DNA of 40,997 nucleotides from Leptospira interrogans serovar Manilae (GTDB lineage: Bacteria > Spirochaetota > Leptospiria > Leptospirales > Leptospiraceae). A program made the position numbers and the translations under genes. The first letter of the stretch is position 1, and each line of letters opens with the position of its first letter. Positions 17,310-26,279 of the stretch are shown piece after piece. The notes below the pieces were generated by a model, which worked only from the letters and a program-made list of their open reading frames with translations, searched no databases and was not told where the DNA came from. Where the stretch lies: NCBI GenBank assembly GCA_945887855.1, contig CAMCZP010000021.1, forward strand, positions 1-40,997, written 5' to 3'.

Positions 17310-18395
17310 TTACGAAATCTTAAATTTAGATATTATTTCGGGAACCTCTTTTAGGTCGATTATTTTAGCTACTCCCCCCCTCTTTATAGCTTCTTTGGGC
17401 ATACCAAATACAACACAACTTTCCTCATTTTGAGCATACGTTATGACCCCTGCATCGAACATATCCTTCATACCCATTGCCCCGTCATCTCCCATGCCCG
17501 TTAAAATCATTGCCGCACCATTTTTTCCAACATTTTTAGCAAATGATCGAAATAGTACATCCACTGAAGGCCTATGTCTGCTGATCAATGGTCCATCATG
17601 AACATCAACTATGTACTGAGCACCACTTCTCTTAACCGCCATATGGAAGTTACCAGGAGCGATCAATACCTTCCCCGGAACAATTCTATCCCCATTCTTT
17701 GCTTCTTTAACTTCAATAGAGCAAAGAGAATTTAATCTATCAGCAAAAGCTTTGGTAAATTTTTCGGGCATATGTTGTACTACAACTATTCCAGGGCATC
17801 CTACATCTAGCCTTGTCAATATATACTCCAAAGCAATTGTTCCCCCGGTTGAGGTTCCAATTGCAATTATTTTCTCAGTTGTGTTTAATGGGGTAAGGGT
17901 AGAGATAGAAGGTACAATCTTTTCATGTTTCTGCTGAGTTGAATTTTTATTATTATTTTGTATTGCAAAAGATTTAATTTGTTTTACATTACTTTTGGCT
18001 GCACCTTTGATTGCATCAATTAATTTACCTGAAGAATCAGTAAGAAAATTCTTTAAACCTATTTGTGGTTTTGTGATAATATCAACTGCTCCAGAAGATA
18101 ATGCCTGCATTGTTGTTTCTGAATTTTCAATTGTAAGTGTTGAACATATTACTACGGGGGTTGGTCTTTCAGCCATAATTTTTCTTAAAAATGTAATACC
18201 ATCCATTCTTGGCATTTCAATATCCAATACTATAACATCCGGCCATTCGTTTTTCATTTTATCTAATGCAAAAATTGGATCAGCGGCTGTATATAATAAG
18301 TTTAATGCACTATCTGTTTTTATGATTTCTGTAAGAACTTGTCTTACAAGTGCAGAATCATCTACAACTATCACATTAATTTTATTTGAAATCAT
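17310..18395 (-). CDS. cheB: Protein-glutamate methylesterase/glutamine deamidase CheB
   Basis: Removes methyl groups from chemoreceptor glutamates and deamidates glutamines, giving adaptation. 361 residues. The receiver domain (1-125) has the acidic pair VVDD and phospho-acceptor Asp58 in VIVLDIEMP. A linker with an NNNKNSTQQ stretch leads to the methylesterase domain. Its triad is visible: Ser182 in AIGTSTGG, His208 in VVVQHMP and Asp304 in TGMGDDG. It overlaps cheD by 4 bp (ATGA). No cheR methyltransferase is in this operon, so the methylating partner must be elsewhere. Confidence 0.97.
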   Translation of the reverse strand: MISNKINVIVVDDSALVRQVLTEIIKTDSALNLLYTAADPIFALDKMKNEWPDVIVLDIEMPRMDGITFLRKIMAERPTPVVICSTLTIENSETTMQALSSGAVDIITKPQIGLKNFLTDSSGKLIDAIKGAAKSNVKQIKSFAIQNNNKNSTQQKHEKIVPSISTLTPLNTTEKIIAIGTSTGGTIALEYILTRLDVGCPGIVVVQHMPEKFTKAFADRLNSLCSIEVKEAKNGDRIVPGKVLIAPGNFHMAVKRSGAQYIVDVHDGPLISRHRPSVDVLFRSFAKNVGKNGAAMILTGMGDDGAMGMKDMFDAGVITYAQNEESCVVFGMPKEAIKRGGVAKIIDLKEVPEIISKFKIS

Positions 18396-18904
18396 GAACC
18401 AATTTCCTGGCGCTTTAACCAGACATTACCACTCCATATTTCAAAATGAAGCCTTCTAGAATTTTTTCCGCCTAGATTCTCAGAAACAACGTTTAAATGT
18501 GAAGTTTCTACAATTTTTCTAGATAATTCTATATTTTTTAAACCAATATTGATTTTAGAAGATTGTACTTCTCTATCATCCGCTTCATGGGCAAACATAG
18601 AAGATCCTCCAAAAATTTTGACCATATACTCGGCAGGTTTTGTACTATTTTTTCTGAACTCTTTTTCGAAAAGTTGCCATGCTTCATCTCCATATTTACC
18701 ATTGAGAGTATTGGAAGAGTTTTCAGAATTAGATCCCCTGGTGGGCAGCATAAAATGGCACATGCCGCCTTCTTTTAATCTTGGATGCCAAATACAAAAC
18801 GATACACAAGAACCAAGAATTGTTCGTATTCGAGTTGAACTATCTCCCCAAAAAAAATCTCCGGGTTGCAAGAATACATCTAATATGTGCTCAGGTGTAT
18901 GCAA
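18392..18904 (-). CDS. cheD: Chemoreceptor glutamine deamidase CheD
   Basis: 170 residues. The start is a TTG one base after the cheW stop, so it depends on coupling. The family motif appears as TILGSCVSFCIWHPRLKEGGMCHFMLP: Cys in GSCVS is the nucleophile and the His in GGMCHFML completes the active site. A Thr supplied later, as in other CheD proteins, is less sure by eye. CheD deamidates receptor glutamines and in several species also serves CheC/CheY-P. Position between cheW and cheB is typical. Confidence 0.95.
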   Translation of the reverse strand: MHTPEHILDVFLQPGDFFWGDSSTRIRTILGSCVSFCIWHPRLKEGGMCHFMLPTRGSNSENSSNTLNGKYGDEAWQLFEKEFRKNSTKPAEYMVKIFGGSSMFAHEADDREVQSSKINIGLKNIELSRKIVETSHLNVVSENLGGKNSRRLHFEIWSGNVWLKRQEIGS

Positions 18905-18905
18905 T

Positions 18906-19385
18906 TTATTCTTTCAAAGATAATGATACATTTTCAACTACTGAGAGCTCATCTATACTTAGTACATTTATTGTATTTAAAATTATTATAAATCTTCCCT
19001 CAATTTTTCCTATACTTTTTATAAAATCATTTCTAATTTTTGAACCAAAAGATGGAGCCTTTTCAATATCGGCGATTGGAATGTCTATCACCTCAGAAAC
19101 TGCATCTACCAGTAATCCCACATCCATCTTTTCATCAGTATATCTGACCTCAACAATTATGATACATGTTCGCTTAGATATCTTTGATTTATCCCTACCT
19201 ATTCTTATTTGTAAATCTATAATTGGTACGACATTACCTCTTAGGTTTATCACTCCAAGCACAGAATTTGGCATCAATGGAATGGTGGTGATATGGGAGC
19301 ACTCTTTAATTTCTTTTACTGAGTGAATATCAACAGCAAATGTTTCAGTGCCGGAAAGGAATGTTAGAAATTGATTTTCTTCCAT
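18906..19385 (-). CDS. cheW: Chemotaxis coupling protein CheW
   Basis: 159 residues, a single CheW/SH3-like double-barrel domain. Hallmarks are FLSGTETFAVDIHSVKEIKE, TTIPLMPNSVLGVINLRGNVVPIIDL and VGLLVDAVSEVIDIP. It bridges receptors to the CheA kinase in the polar array. The ATG follows GGAG at 6 nt. It sits between the receptor and cheD genes, 14 bp after the former, as part of the same operon. Confidence 0.95.
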   Translation of the reverse strand: MEENQFLTFLSGTETFAVDIHSVKEIKECSHITTIPLMPNSVLGVINLRGNVVPIIDLQIRIGRDKSKISKRTCIIIVEVRYTDEKMDVGLLVDAVSEVIDIPIADIEKAPSFGSKIRNDFIKSIGKIEGRFIIILNTINVLSIDELSVVENVSLSLKE

Positions 19386-19399
19386 GAGATACTCCGGAT

Positions 19400-22015
19400 T
19401 TAGTATTTTTCATAGCTATTGTATTCTTCTGGATCTGTAGTTGTCTTAACGACACCTTTTGGAGATGAAAGCTTTGCTTCATTTTGACTTCTAAATTTTG
19501 CAGATACAGTTTTAAATTGCAATTCCGATCCTGCCAAAGTGAAAAAACCAATCACATTTCTTAGGTTGTCAGCCTGCCCACTTAGCTCTTCGGATGTTGA
19601 TGCCAACTCTTCGGAAGAAGATGCATTTTGTTGCGTCATCGCATCCAGCTGAGCAACTGCTTTGTTTATATTGGTTACCGAACTGGACTGTTCGGTAGTG
19701 GATGCAGAAATTTCCTGAACCAAATCTGCTGTTTTATTGATAGCAGGTACAATTTCTGCAATGAGTTTTCCTGCTGTTTCTGCAATTTCTACGCTAACTG
19801 AGGCCAGATCACCAATTTCATTGGCAGCTACCTGGCTTCTTTCCGCTAACTTCCTAACTTCAGATGCCACAACTGCAAACCCCTTGCCGTGCTCCCCAGC
19901 CCTTGCCGCCTCAATCGCAGCATTGAGTGCCAAGAGATTTGTTTGGTATGCGATATCTTCTATAATTCCAATTTTTTCTGCAATCTGTTTCATTGCTTTG
20001 ACTGTTTCATTGACTGAAGATCCGCCCTGCTTTGCCGATTCTGCTGTCTTTGTAGCTATAATATTTGTCTGACGGGAATTTTCAGCGTTCATATTGATAT
20101 TGGAACTCATCTGTTCTAGAGAGGCACCTGTTTCCTCTACTGATGCAGCCTGTTCACTGGCACTTTGGCTAAGACTTTGTGCTGTTGCACTTACTTGCTC
20201 GGATGCATTTAAGACAGCTTCTGAGTTATTTCTAACCTCTTCGATGACTTCAGAAATTTTGTCTACTGTACGGTTTGTATAGTCCTTAAGTTTTCCAAAA
20301 AGACCAGAATATGATTTGTTAATTCTTTGGCTGAGATCTCCTCTTGAAAGTGATTCCATGATTCTTGCCATGTCATTCAATCCTGACTCCGAGAGTTCTA
20401 ATACTTTATTGATACCCTCTGCAAGAATTAAAAAGAATCCCTCTTTAGAGCCAGTTGTAATACGAGAATTAAACTCCCCCTCTACTGCCAAATTAACAAT
20501 TTTTTCAATTTCTTTTTGAACTGCGTACTCTTCTGTAATATCAGCCCACTCTACTACACTTCCCAGCCTTTCTCCTTTTTCATTGATGATTGGGTTTGCA
20601 CCCAAATCAAAGATCCTACCACCAATATTGATAACTGCATGGTGTGTATTGTTAAAAGAACCTAGAATTCCTTTTTGTTTTTCAGGCTGTTTATGAAATC
20701 TATCAATATTCATACCAATCAAGTTTTTAGAATCAAAGTGAGAAAATTCTTTTTTTATATCTGACTCGGCATTTGAAAACATTTTGTAGATGGACTTATT
20801 CATATAAATAACTTTTCGATCGTTGTCAGCTACCATCACATTGGTGGAAACATTGTCCAATGCCACTCGAATACGAATGTTTTCATCTAAAATCCTCGCT
20901 CTCTCTGCTTCTATTCGAATTTGGTCTGTTTTATCTACCCATTCTACAACATATCCCAATTTATCTCCAAGGGCAGATGTGATAGGGTTTGCTCGCAAAC
21001 TATAGGTTCTCTCACCAAATGTAATAGTTGTAGTATGGGTATCTTTTAAATTTGCCAAGAGGTTTCTTTGGTGGGATGGAGTCTTGTGATATGAATCAAT
21101 ATTTGACTTCATAAGACCTGCAACAGAGAAATTAGGAAGTTGTTTTCTAATTTCCATTTCTCCCGATTTAAACATTTCTTTAATGGAAGAGTTCATGTAA
21201 GTTACATTTAAATCTATATCACTCATCATGATATTTGTGGAAACATTATCTATCGCAACCTTAAATTTAGTTAATTCGGTATCTGCATTTCTAAAAGCCT
21301 TTTGGAGTTGGTTTAAGTTATAATAGACGGAATCAATCTCAGATTGTGTTCCCGTATGAGAATCTAAATTTATATAATTCTTATTTGAAATATGTTCTAA
21401 ATTTTTAATAAGTTCAAAAAAAGGAGAAATTAAATTAATTCTCAGAAAATAAAAGGCTAAAATAAGCAGGGCAATATTAAAAAAACTTATAAAAAGATCT
21501 AAATCTCTTTTGGCGGAATCTCCATTTGAATTTTCTTTGCTTGAAATTTTTGAATCCAAAATTGTCTTTAACTTATCCTGGATCCTTTGATCAATTACAG
21601 AAATCTTATTGATAGCCGAAGTATCTATTCCTCTATTATCTTTTAATTGGTCTATGTATGTTTCTTGCATTGAAAAAAGATCTGATGCTAGTTCTTTTAT
21701 AATTTCCAACTTTTCTTTTTCATTTGTTGATTTTTCAATGTATGAGTTAATGGATTTATTAAAATTTACTTTTGATTTTTCAATTTTTTCTAGAGCGATT
21801 TTATCTTTTGTAAGTAAATACGTTTTAAAATCACTTGAAAGAGTGTGAATAGAATTTGAAAGTTCATTCAGAGTAAGAATAGCAGATAACTTTTGGTCGG
21901 AACCTGTTGAATTTACCATTGATTTAGTGGTATAGATAGAACTTAAAATTGTACTGAGCACCAAAACTGCAAAGGTCAAAAGCAGCCTATTTGATAAATT
22001 CAGGTTTTTAAACAT
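19400..22015 (-). CDS. Methyl-accepting chemotaxis protein with two tandem PAS domains
   Basis: 871 residues from the ATG at 22015, which follows GGAG at 6 nt; a TTG four codons earlier overlaps that Shine-Dalgarno and is unlikely. TM1 is about 9-27 and TM2 about 175-195, enclosing a helical periplasmic sensor. Two homologous PAS domains follow. Each starts with [14 protein letters not shown] or a close variant and ends near VVEWADIT. Then come a HAMP-like linker and a long signalling hairpin with tip [20 protein letters not shown] and [10 protein letters not shown]. The tail ends EEYNSYEKY, with no NWETF-type CheR tether. PAS domains in this position usually bind a cofactor or small ligand; here the ligand is unknown. 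Confidence 0.95.
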   Translation of the reverse strand: MFKNLNLSNRLLLTFAVLVLSTILSSIYTTKSMVNSTGSDQKLSAILTLNELSNSIHTLSSDFKTYLLTKDKIALEKIEKSKVNFNKSINSYIEKSTNEKEKLEIIKELASDLFSMQETYIDQLKDNRGIDTSAINKISVIDQRIQDKLKTILDSKISSKENSNGDSAKRDLDLFISFFNIALLILAFYFLRINLISPFFELIKNLEHISNKNYINLDSHTGTQSEIDSVYYNLNQLQKAFRNADTELTKFKVAIDNVSTNIMMSDIDLNVTYMNSSIKEMFKSGEMEIRKQLPNFSVAGLMKSNIDSYHKTPSHQRNLLANLKDTHTTTITFGERTYSLRANPITSALGDKLGYVVEWVDKTDQIRIEAERARILDENIRIRVALDNVSTNVMVADNDRKVIYMNKSIYKMFSNAESDIKKEFSHFDSKNLIGMNIDRFHKQPEKQKGILGSFNNTHHAVINIGGRIFDLGANPIINEKGERLGSVVEWADITEEYAVQKEIEKIVNLAVEGEFNSRITTGSKEGFFLILAEGINKVLELSESGLNDMARIMESLSRGDLSQRINKSYSGLFGKLKDYTNRTVDKISEVIEEVRNNSEAVLNASEQVSATAQSLSQSASEQAASVEETGASLEQMSSNINMNAENSRQTNIIATKTAESAKQGGSSVNETVKAMKQIAEKIGIIEDIAYQTNLLALNAAIEAARAGEHGKGFAVVASEVRKLAERSQVAANEIGDLASVSVEIAETAGKLIAEIVPAINKTADLVQEISASTTEQSSSVTNINKAVAQLDAMTQQNASSSEELASTSEELSGQADNLRNVIGFFTLAGSELQFKTVSAKFRSQNEAKLSSPKGVVKTTTDPEEYNSYEKY

Positions 22016-22052
22016 ATAATTCTCCAATTATTTATATTTTAATTTATAATAT

Positions 22053-24230
22053 CTAAAGTATATCTTCTTTTTGTAAAAAACTTGCCCTTTGAAATAACAT
22101 ACCAACATCTAAAATCAGTGCAACCTCTCCGCTACCCAGTACGGTTGTACCGCTAATTCCTTTTAGATTTTGAAATAATTTTCCCAATGGCTTTATAACA
22201 GTCTGAAACTCTCCATGAAGGCTATCCACAAGAATACCTACCTGAGAACCCATATTTTGCAAAATTAATATATTTTTTCTTGATGTACTACTATCTTCAG
22301 GAAGATGAAATAATTTGGAAAGCCTTAAAAATGGCAATAAATTTCCCCTGAGGTTAATAAAATCATTTTCTGTGCTATCTTCGTCTTTATATTCTATGCA
22401 TTCTACAATCTGGTAAAGGGGAACTACATAATAAAAATTAGCAATTTTAAATAAAAATCCATCTATGATTGCTAATGTGAGAGGCAGGCGGATTTGAAAT
22501 ATAGATCCCTTATCTTCTTCCGAAAATAGTGTAATACTTCCTCTTAGGGATTCTATATTTTTTTCTACAACATCTAACCCAACTCCCCTACCTGAAATAC
22601 TAGTAACTTTTTCAGCAGTTGAAAATCCTGCTTTGAATATTAATCTGTGGATTTCAGCATCAGAAAGATTTTTTTCAGGATTAATTAACCCTTTTTCAAT
22701 TGCTTTTTTTAAAATTTTCTTTTTATCCAGGCCTCTACCATCATCTTTAACTTCTATCACAATGTTACCAGCTTCGTGGTATGCATGCAAAGAAAGTTTC
22801 CCTCTAGGAGATTTCCCTCTTGCAATTCTGTCTTCAATGGATTCTATACCATGATCCAAAGAGTTACGAATTAAGTGCATGAGTGGATCATTGATCTTTT
22901 CTACCACAATTTTATCAAGTTCAGTTTCTCCACCTGTGATGGTAAGTTGTACATCCTTATTGAGTTCCTGTGAAATATCCCTAACAACCCTATGAAATCG
23001 ATTGAACGTTTCTCCAATTTGAACCATTCTCAAATTTAATGACGTGTCTCTAATTTCATTTATAAGTACATTTAGATGTGATACTATTTCAATTAGATTT
23101 GAATCTTTTCTTTCTGTAGAAATCTGTGATAAATTTGCACCATTTACAACTAGCTCTCCTACTAAATTTATAAGTATATCTAACTTTGAAGAATCTATAC
23201 GAATTGATTTATTTTCTTTGGTTCCAAATTCTTTTGTTTTTGGGGAAAGTTCGTTTTTAGTATCAAGAGAATGGTGTATGTCAGAAATTTCTTCTTCAAC
23301 ATGGTTATTTTTTATTGGCTGTTCTAACTCTTTAACAGGATTTTCTTTTGATTTTTTATAATGAATCTTAATTAGTTTTAATGTTTTTTTATCTAATGAT
23401 TTAGTATAAAAGAGTGACCTTACAAGCCGAATGATTGGTTCTTTTCTATAAATAAAAAATTCTATCCAATCTTGTGGTTTTCTATGTGGACTAAGAATAT
23501 ATATATCACAATCATATTGTACAAATTCAAATGCTTCCTGAACAAATAATAAATCTTTATCGCATTTATATAATATTTCAAAGCCTAGATAACATCCTTC
23601 AGGATCTAAGTTTTCTATGGTGGGAACTTTATTTGTAAGGGTATACAATCTAATAATTTCCCCTACTCTATTGAGATATTGGAATGTAGAAAAAGGATCT
23701 AATCCATTGCGAATGGTATCTTCCTTAAACCGTAAAGAAATATGCCATAGGTATGACTTACTTTCTTTGGCTACTTTTTCTGGACTCTGAACCACATTTT
23801 GAGCCACAGCTTCATTTTTACTCAGAGGAGGTACTACACCGAGTAAATTTTCTAAAATTCCTGTCAATTTTTCTTGATTTTTAATTGTACTACGCTCTAA
23901 AGGATTCCCATTTGCTGCCGCTTCTATTAATTCACTTATGTGATCCCTACAATCTAAAAACAATCCAATAGACTCTTTTTTGAATGGTAAAATTCCTTCA
24001 CGAATTTTATCCAATAAGGATTCTACAATATGGGTAAAACTAACAATTGCTTCGTATCCAAAAATTCCTGCAGATCCTTTGATGGTATGAATAAAGCGAA
24101 ATAGTTCATGAATTTTTTCTTCTGGTATTACTTCCACTTCCTCTAATTCAAGAAGAATTGACTCCATCTTTTGAAGAATTTCACTGCACTCCGCAGTAAA
24201 TACTTCCCTAACTTCCCCCATATTATCCAT
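22053..24230 (-). CDS. cheA: Chemotaxis histidine kinase CheA
   Basis: 725 residues from an ATG preceded by AAGG. HPt domain: phospho-His48 in RFIHTIKGSAG. A P2-like region (about 160-270) and a poorly conserved linker follow. Dimerisation helices begin near KLDILINLVGELVVNG. The ATPase has the N-box HLIRNSLDHGIE (Asn456), the G1 box VKDDGRGLD and the G2 box SGRGVGLDVV. A CheW-like regulatory domain (about 590-715) ends the protein. All catalytic boxes are intact, so it should be an active kinase feeding CheY and CheB. It lies 3 bp after the STAS gene and 37 bp before the receptor gene. Confidence 0.98.
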   Translation of the reverse strand: MDNMGEVREVFTAECSEILQKMESILLELEEVEVIPEEKIHELFRFIHTIKGSAGIFGYEAIVSFTHIVESLLDKIREGILPFKKESIGLFLDCRDHISELIEAAANGNPLERSTIKNQEKLTGILENLLGVVPPLSKNEAVAQNVVQSPEKVAKESKSYLWHISLRFKEDTIRNGLDPFSTFQYLNRVGEIIRLYTLTNKVPTIENLDPEGCYLGFEILYKCDKDLLFVQEAFEFVQYDCDIYILSPHRKPQDWIEFFIYRKEPIIRLVRSLFYTKSLDKKTLKLIKIHYKKSKENPVKELEQPIKNNHVEEEISDIHHSLDTKNELSPKTKEFGTKENKSIRIDSSKLDILINLVGELVVNGANLSQISTERKDSNLIEIVSHLNVLINEIRDTSLNLRMVQIGETFNRFHRVVRDISQELNKDVQLTITGGETELDKIVVEKINDPLMHLIRNSLDHGIESIEDRIARGKSPRGKLSLHAYHEAGNIVIEVKDDGRGLDKKKILKKAIEKGLINPEKNLSDAEIHRLIFKAGFSTAEKVTSISGRGVGLDVVEKNIESLRGSITLFSEEDKGSIFQIRLPLTLAIIDGFLFKIANFYYVVPLYQIVECIEYKDEDSTENDFINLRGNLLPFLRLSKLFHLPEDSSTSRKNILILQNMGSQVGILVDSLHGEFQTVIKPLGKLFQNLKGISGTTVLGSGEVALILDVGMLFQRASFLQKEDIL

Positions 24231-24233
24231 AGT

Positions 24234-24614
24234 TTACCTTAAAATTTTAGGGAATCGACCTGTTCCATAATTGAACTTGAAATCCTTTCGATCTTTAGAA
24301 CTCACAACTACTTTGTCTGAAAAAAAACCAATCAATCCGAATGTATCAAAAACTTGTAGTACGGGTTTACTATGAGATAAAATTTTGAAAATGTGCCCTA
24401 ATTGAAACGCTGAGTTTTTTAAGGAAATAAATAATTGTATAAAGGAAGAGTCAAATTCAGTTACCCCCTTTACATCAATAATGATGGTGGGAACTCTCTC
24501 CGTGATAGGAAAGATCATCTCCTTAAATTCTTTGACATTGTATGCATTTAACTTACCACTCAATGTGATAGTACACGACTGCTCATCTTCCTGAAGCTCA
24601 ACAGTATAGCTCAT
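24234..24614 (-). CDS. STAS-domain protein (anti-sigma-factor antagonist type)
   Basis: 126 residues, one STAS domain. The pattern TITLSGKLNAYNVKEFKEMI, then TIIIDVKGVTEFDSSFIQLF, matches SpoIIAA-like proteins. The DSS at 55-57 holds the usual phosphorylatable serine. A C-terminal basic tail (FNYGTGRFPKILR) is extra. It overlaps the cheY stop by 4 bp (ATGA) and precedes cheA by 3 bp, so it belongs to the chemosensory operon. No anti-sigma kinase is annotated nearby, unless the HATPase protein two genes upstream plays that part; that link is inference. Confidence 0.9.
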   Translation of the reverse strand: MSYTVELQEDEQSCTITLSGKLNAYNVKEFKEMIFPITERVPTIIIDVKGVTEFDSSFIQLFISLKNSAFQLGHIFKILSHSKPVLQVFDTFGLIGFFSDKVVVSSKDRKDFKFNYGTGRFPKILR

Positions 24615-24976
24615 GTTATCAATTTGTTAATTGCATTGAGCAATTGCTCGGGACTGAATGGTTTTACCAACCAAGCTTTAGCACCCGCCTCTAATCCTTT
24701 TCTTTTTTTTTCTTCTTGGGATTCTGTGGTAAGCATGATTATGGGAATAAATCTAGCCTTTTCATGAGCTCTAATTTTTCCCACAAAAGTCAATCCATCC
24801 ATATTCGGCATATTTACATCACATACAATTAAATTGAATTCGGAAGTTGTAGCTTTTTGGAATCCATCTACACCATCTATTGCATCTGATACTTCATATC
24901 CTGCATTTTTTAATTGCAAAGTGAGTACTTTTCTAAATACAGCCGAGTCATCAATTATCAAAATTTTCTTAGCCAA
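24611..24976 (-). CDS. cheY: CheY-like single-domain response regulator
   Basis: 121 residues, receiver domain only. Acidic pocket Asp9-Asp10 (LIIDDS), phospho-acceptor Asp53 (IVCDVNMPNMDG), switch Thr in IIMLTTES and the invariant Lys in AWLVKPF are all present. The TTG start at 24976 is supported by GGAG 6 nt upstream. It probably carries the CheA output to the flagellar switch (FliN and partners) or to another target. Overlap with the STAS gene shows tight coupling. Confidence 0.93.
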   Translation of the reverse strand: MAKKILIIDDSAVFRKVLTLQLKNAGYEVSDAIDGVDGFQKATTSEFNLIVCDVNMPNMDGLTFVGKIRAHEKARFIPIIMLTTESQEEKKRKGLEAGAKAWLVKPFSPEQLLNAINKLIT

Positions 24977-24985
24977 AGGGTTCTC

Positions 24986-26215
24986 CTATTTTAGTGTCGG
25001 TAAGTGGATTTCGGCATACACATAAACTTCATTATTTATCTTTTGGTTATAAATCCTAAACGTACCATTGTGTTTTTGGATGATATAATCTATGGCTGAA
25101 AGCCCAAGCCCCAATCCAAACTTATTTTTAGTTATTAGCTCTTCTACTGGAGGATGGTTTCTAAAAAAAGGTTCTAGTAAAATCTTTTCCATCTCTTCAG
25201 GAACTCCATCATAAATTTCGGAATCAATCTTATTTTTAACTAAAATATTTACTGCCAATTTCTTCCGTTCAATTTGTATTTCTATACTAGAATTTGCTTT
25301 TCCATATTTATAGGCATTGATAAGAGTTTCCTCTAAGATTAGGAGAATCTTTTCTTCGTCAATATTTAAGTAGATTGGGTCATGTGCTTCAGGATAGATA
25401 ATTTGAATTCCTTTATTATCAAATAGCGTGGAGAGAGTATCCATCTCTGCCTTTAAATCATCGAAAATTTCCTGTAGTACATTTTTTATTCTTCGGGGTG
25501 TCATCTCCATAATACGTATCATATTTTGGAGCCCATCTAAGATTCCCCTGGTATAATTATTATTTTCGTACAAAAGGCTCATCAACTCTCTATCCACCAA
25601 AATCCCATCATTTGTTTCACTAGAAAGGGATTTCATCATATCAACGAGTGAAACCATAGATCCCACTCCACTGCCCTGGGATAAACTTGTGGCAAGGTTG
25701 TAGATAAACAATCGATTCAATGTAAATCTGGAAATTTGGTCGATTGGTCCCTGTACTTCCAATTTTTGGTTGTACCTAATACGAAACCCTTCCACCGCCA
25801 ATAAATTTTCCTCTAGACCGCGTAAATACTGGAGTTCAAAGATATCTTCAAGTAAAAAGTCAAGGTCTCCCTGCAAATACTCTGCTTCCAAATAATCATA
25901 GAAACCCATATTTCTACACTTTCGAAACCCTTCCTTATAGGGTAGATCGCCGATAAAAATGGTTATGGGTGGCTTCCGATCTTTGTCATTGCACTCCTCT
26001 ATAAACTTTTCCGGTGTGACCCCGCTAAACTCAGAGTGGAAGAAAAAAATAAAAGATTTTTTTTGAAGCAAGAGATCTCGAATGCTTTCCACACGGGGAA
26101 ACAAAACCTTGGGTACGGCCCTCATGAGTAAATCTTTCTGGAGCTTATCTGCAAAGGTATTTACCTTTGAAAAAATTAAAATCGGTTGGCTTGGGATGTA
26201 CTTAGAATCGATCAC
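24986..26215 (-). CDS. Histidine-kinase-like ATPase with pseudo-receiver N-terminus
   Basis: 409 residues from a GTG. The N-terminal about 125 residues have the alternating strand/helix layout of a receiver domain. However, the place of the phospho-Asp reads FIFFFHSEFSG and the acidic pair is replaced by KVN, so it should not be phosphorylated. A helical hairpin (about 180-290) has no histidine in the LATSLSQGSGVGSMVSLVDMM segment where a DHp histidine would be. A C-terminal HATPase domain follows: N-box EETLINAYKYG and G-box KFGLGLGLSAIDYI. It is the first gene of the chemosensory operon. An ATPase/scaffold or Ser-kinase role for the STAS protein is possible but unproven. Confidence 0.82.
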   Translation of the reverse strand: MIDSKYIPSQPILIFSKVNTFADKLQKDLLMRAVPKVLFPRVESIRDLLLQKKSFIFFFHSEFSGVTPEKFIEECNDKDRKPPITIFIGDLPYKEGFRKCRNMGFYDYLEAEYLQGDLDFLLEDIFELQYLRGLEENLLAVEGFRIRYNQKLEVQGPIDQISRFTLNRLFIYNLATSLSQGSGVGSMVSLVDMMKSLSSETNDGILVDRELMSLLYENNNYTRGILDGLQNMIRIMEMTPRRIKNVLQEIFDDLKAEMDTLSTLFDNKGIQIIYPEAHDPIYLNIDEEKILLILEETLINAYKYGKANSSIEIQIERKKLAVNILVKNKIDSEIYDGVPEEMEKILLEPFFRNHPPVEELITKNKFGLGLGLSAIDYIIQKHNGTFRIYNQKINNEVYVYAEIHLPTLK

Positions 26216-26233
26216 ATTTTAACTTCTAATTAC

Positions 26234-26261
26234 AATATAGGAAAGTTCTCTTATTATTCAA
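26234..26261 (-). promoter_or_regulatory. Predicted promoter of the chemosensory operon
   Basis: On the minus strand, TTGAAT (26256-26261) and TATATT (26234-26239) are separated by 16 bp, about 20 bp before the GTG of the first operon gene. This is a good housekeeping-type promoter by eye. It overlaps the 9-bp inverted repeat at 26241-26269. Confidence 0.5.
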
Positions 26262-26269
26262 GAACTTTC
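26241..26269. repeat. Perfect 9-bp inverted repeat (operator or terminator) upstream of the chemosensory operon
   Basis: GAAAGTTCT and AGAACTTTC are separated by 11 nt, between the end of the FecR-like gene (26280) and the first chemosensory gene. No T-run follows on the minus strand, so an operator overlapping the -35 and spacer is a better guess than a terminator. Confidence 0.6.
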
Positions 26270-26279
26270 ATTGGATTCC

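Noticed and set aside
18781..19326. 181-codon plus-strand open frame
   Set aside because: It lies antisense to cheW and cheD, whose products are well conserved; it is a shadow frame.
22016..22027. TTG start of the chemoreceptor gene four codons upstream
   Set aside because: It overlaps the Shine-Dalgarno that serves the ATG at 22015.
24234..24614. Anti-sigma/sigma partner-switch locus
   Set aside because: No sigma factor or RsbW-type kinase gene is present; only the STAS protein is, and its partner is unproved.
26241..26269. Rho-independent terminator of the FecR-like gene
   Set aside because: No T-run after the stem in that direction, and it overlaps a good promoter.
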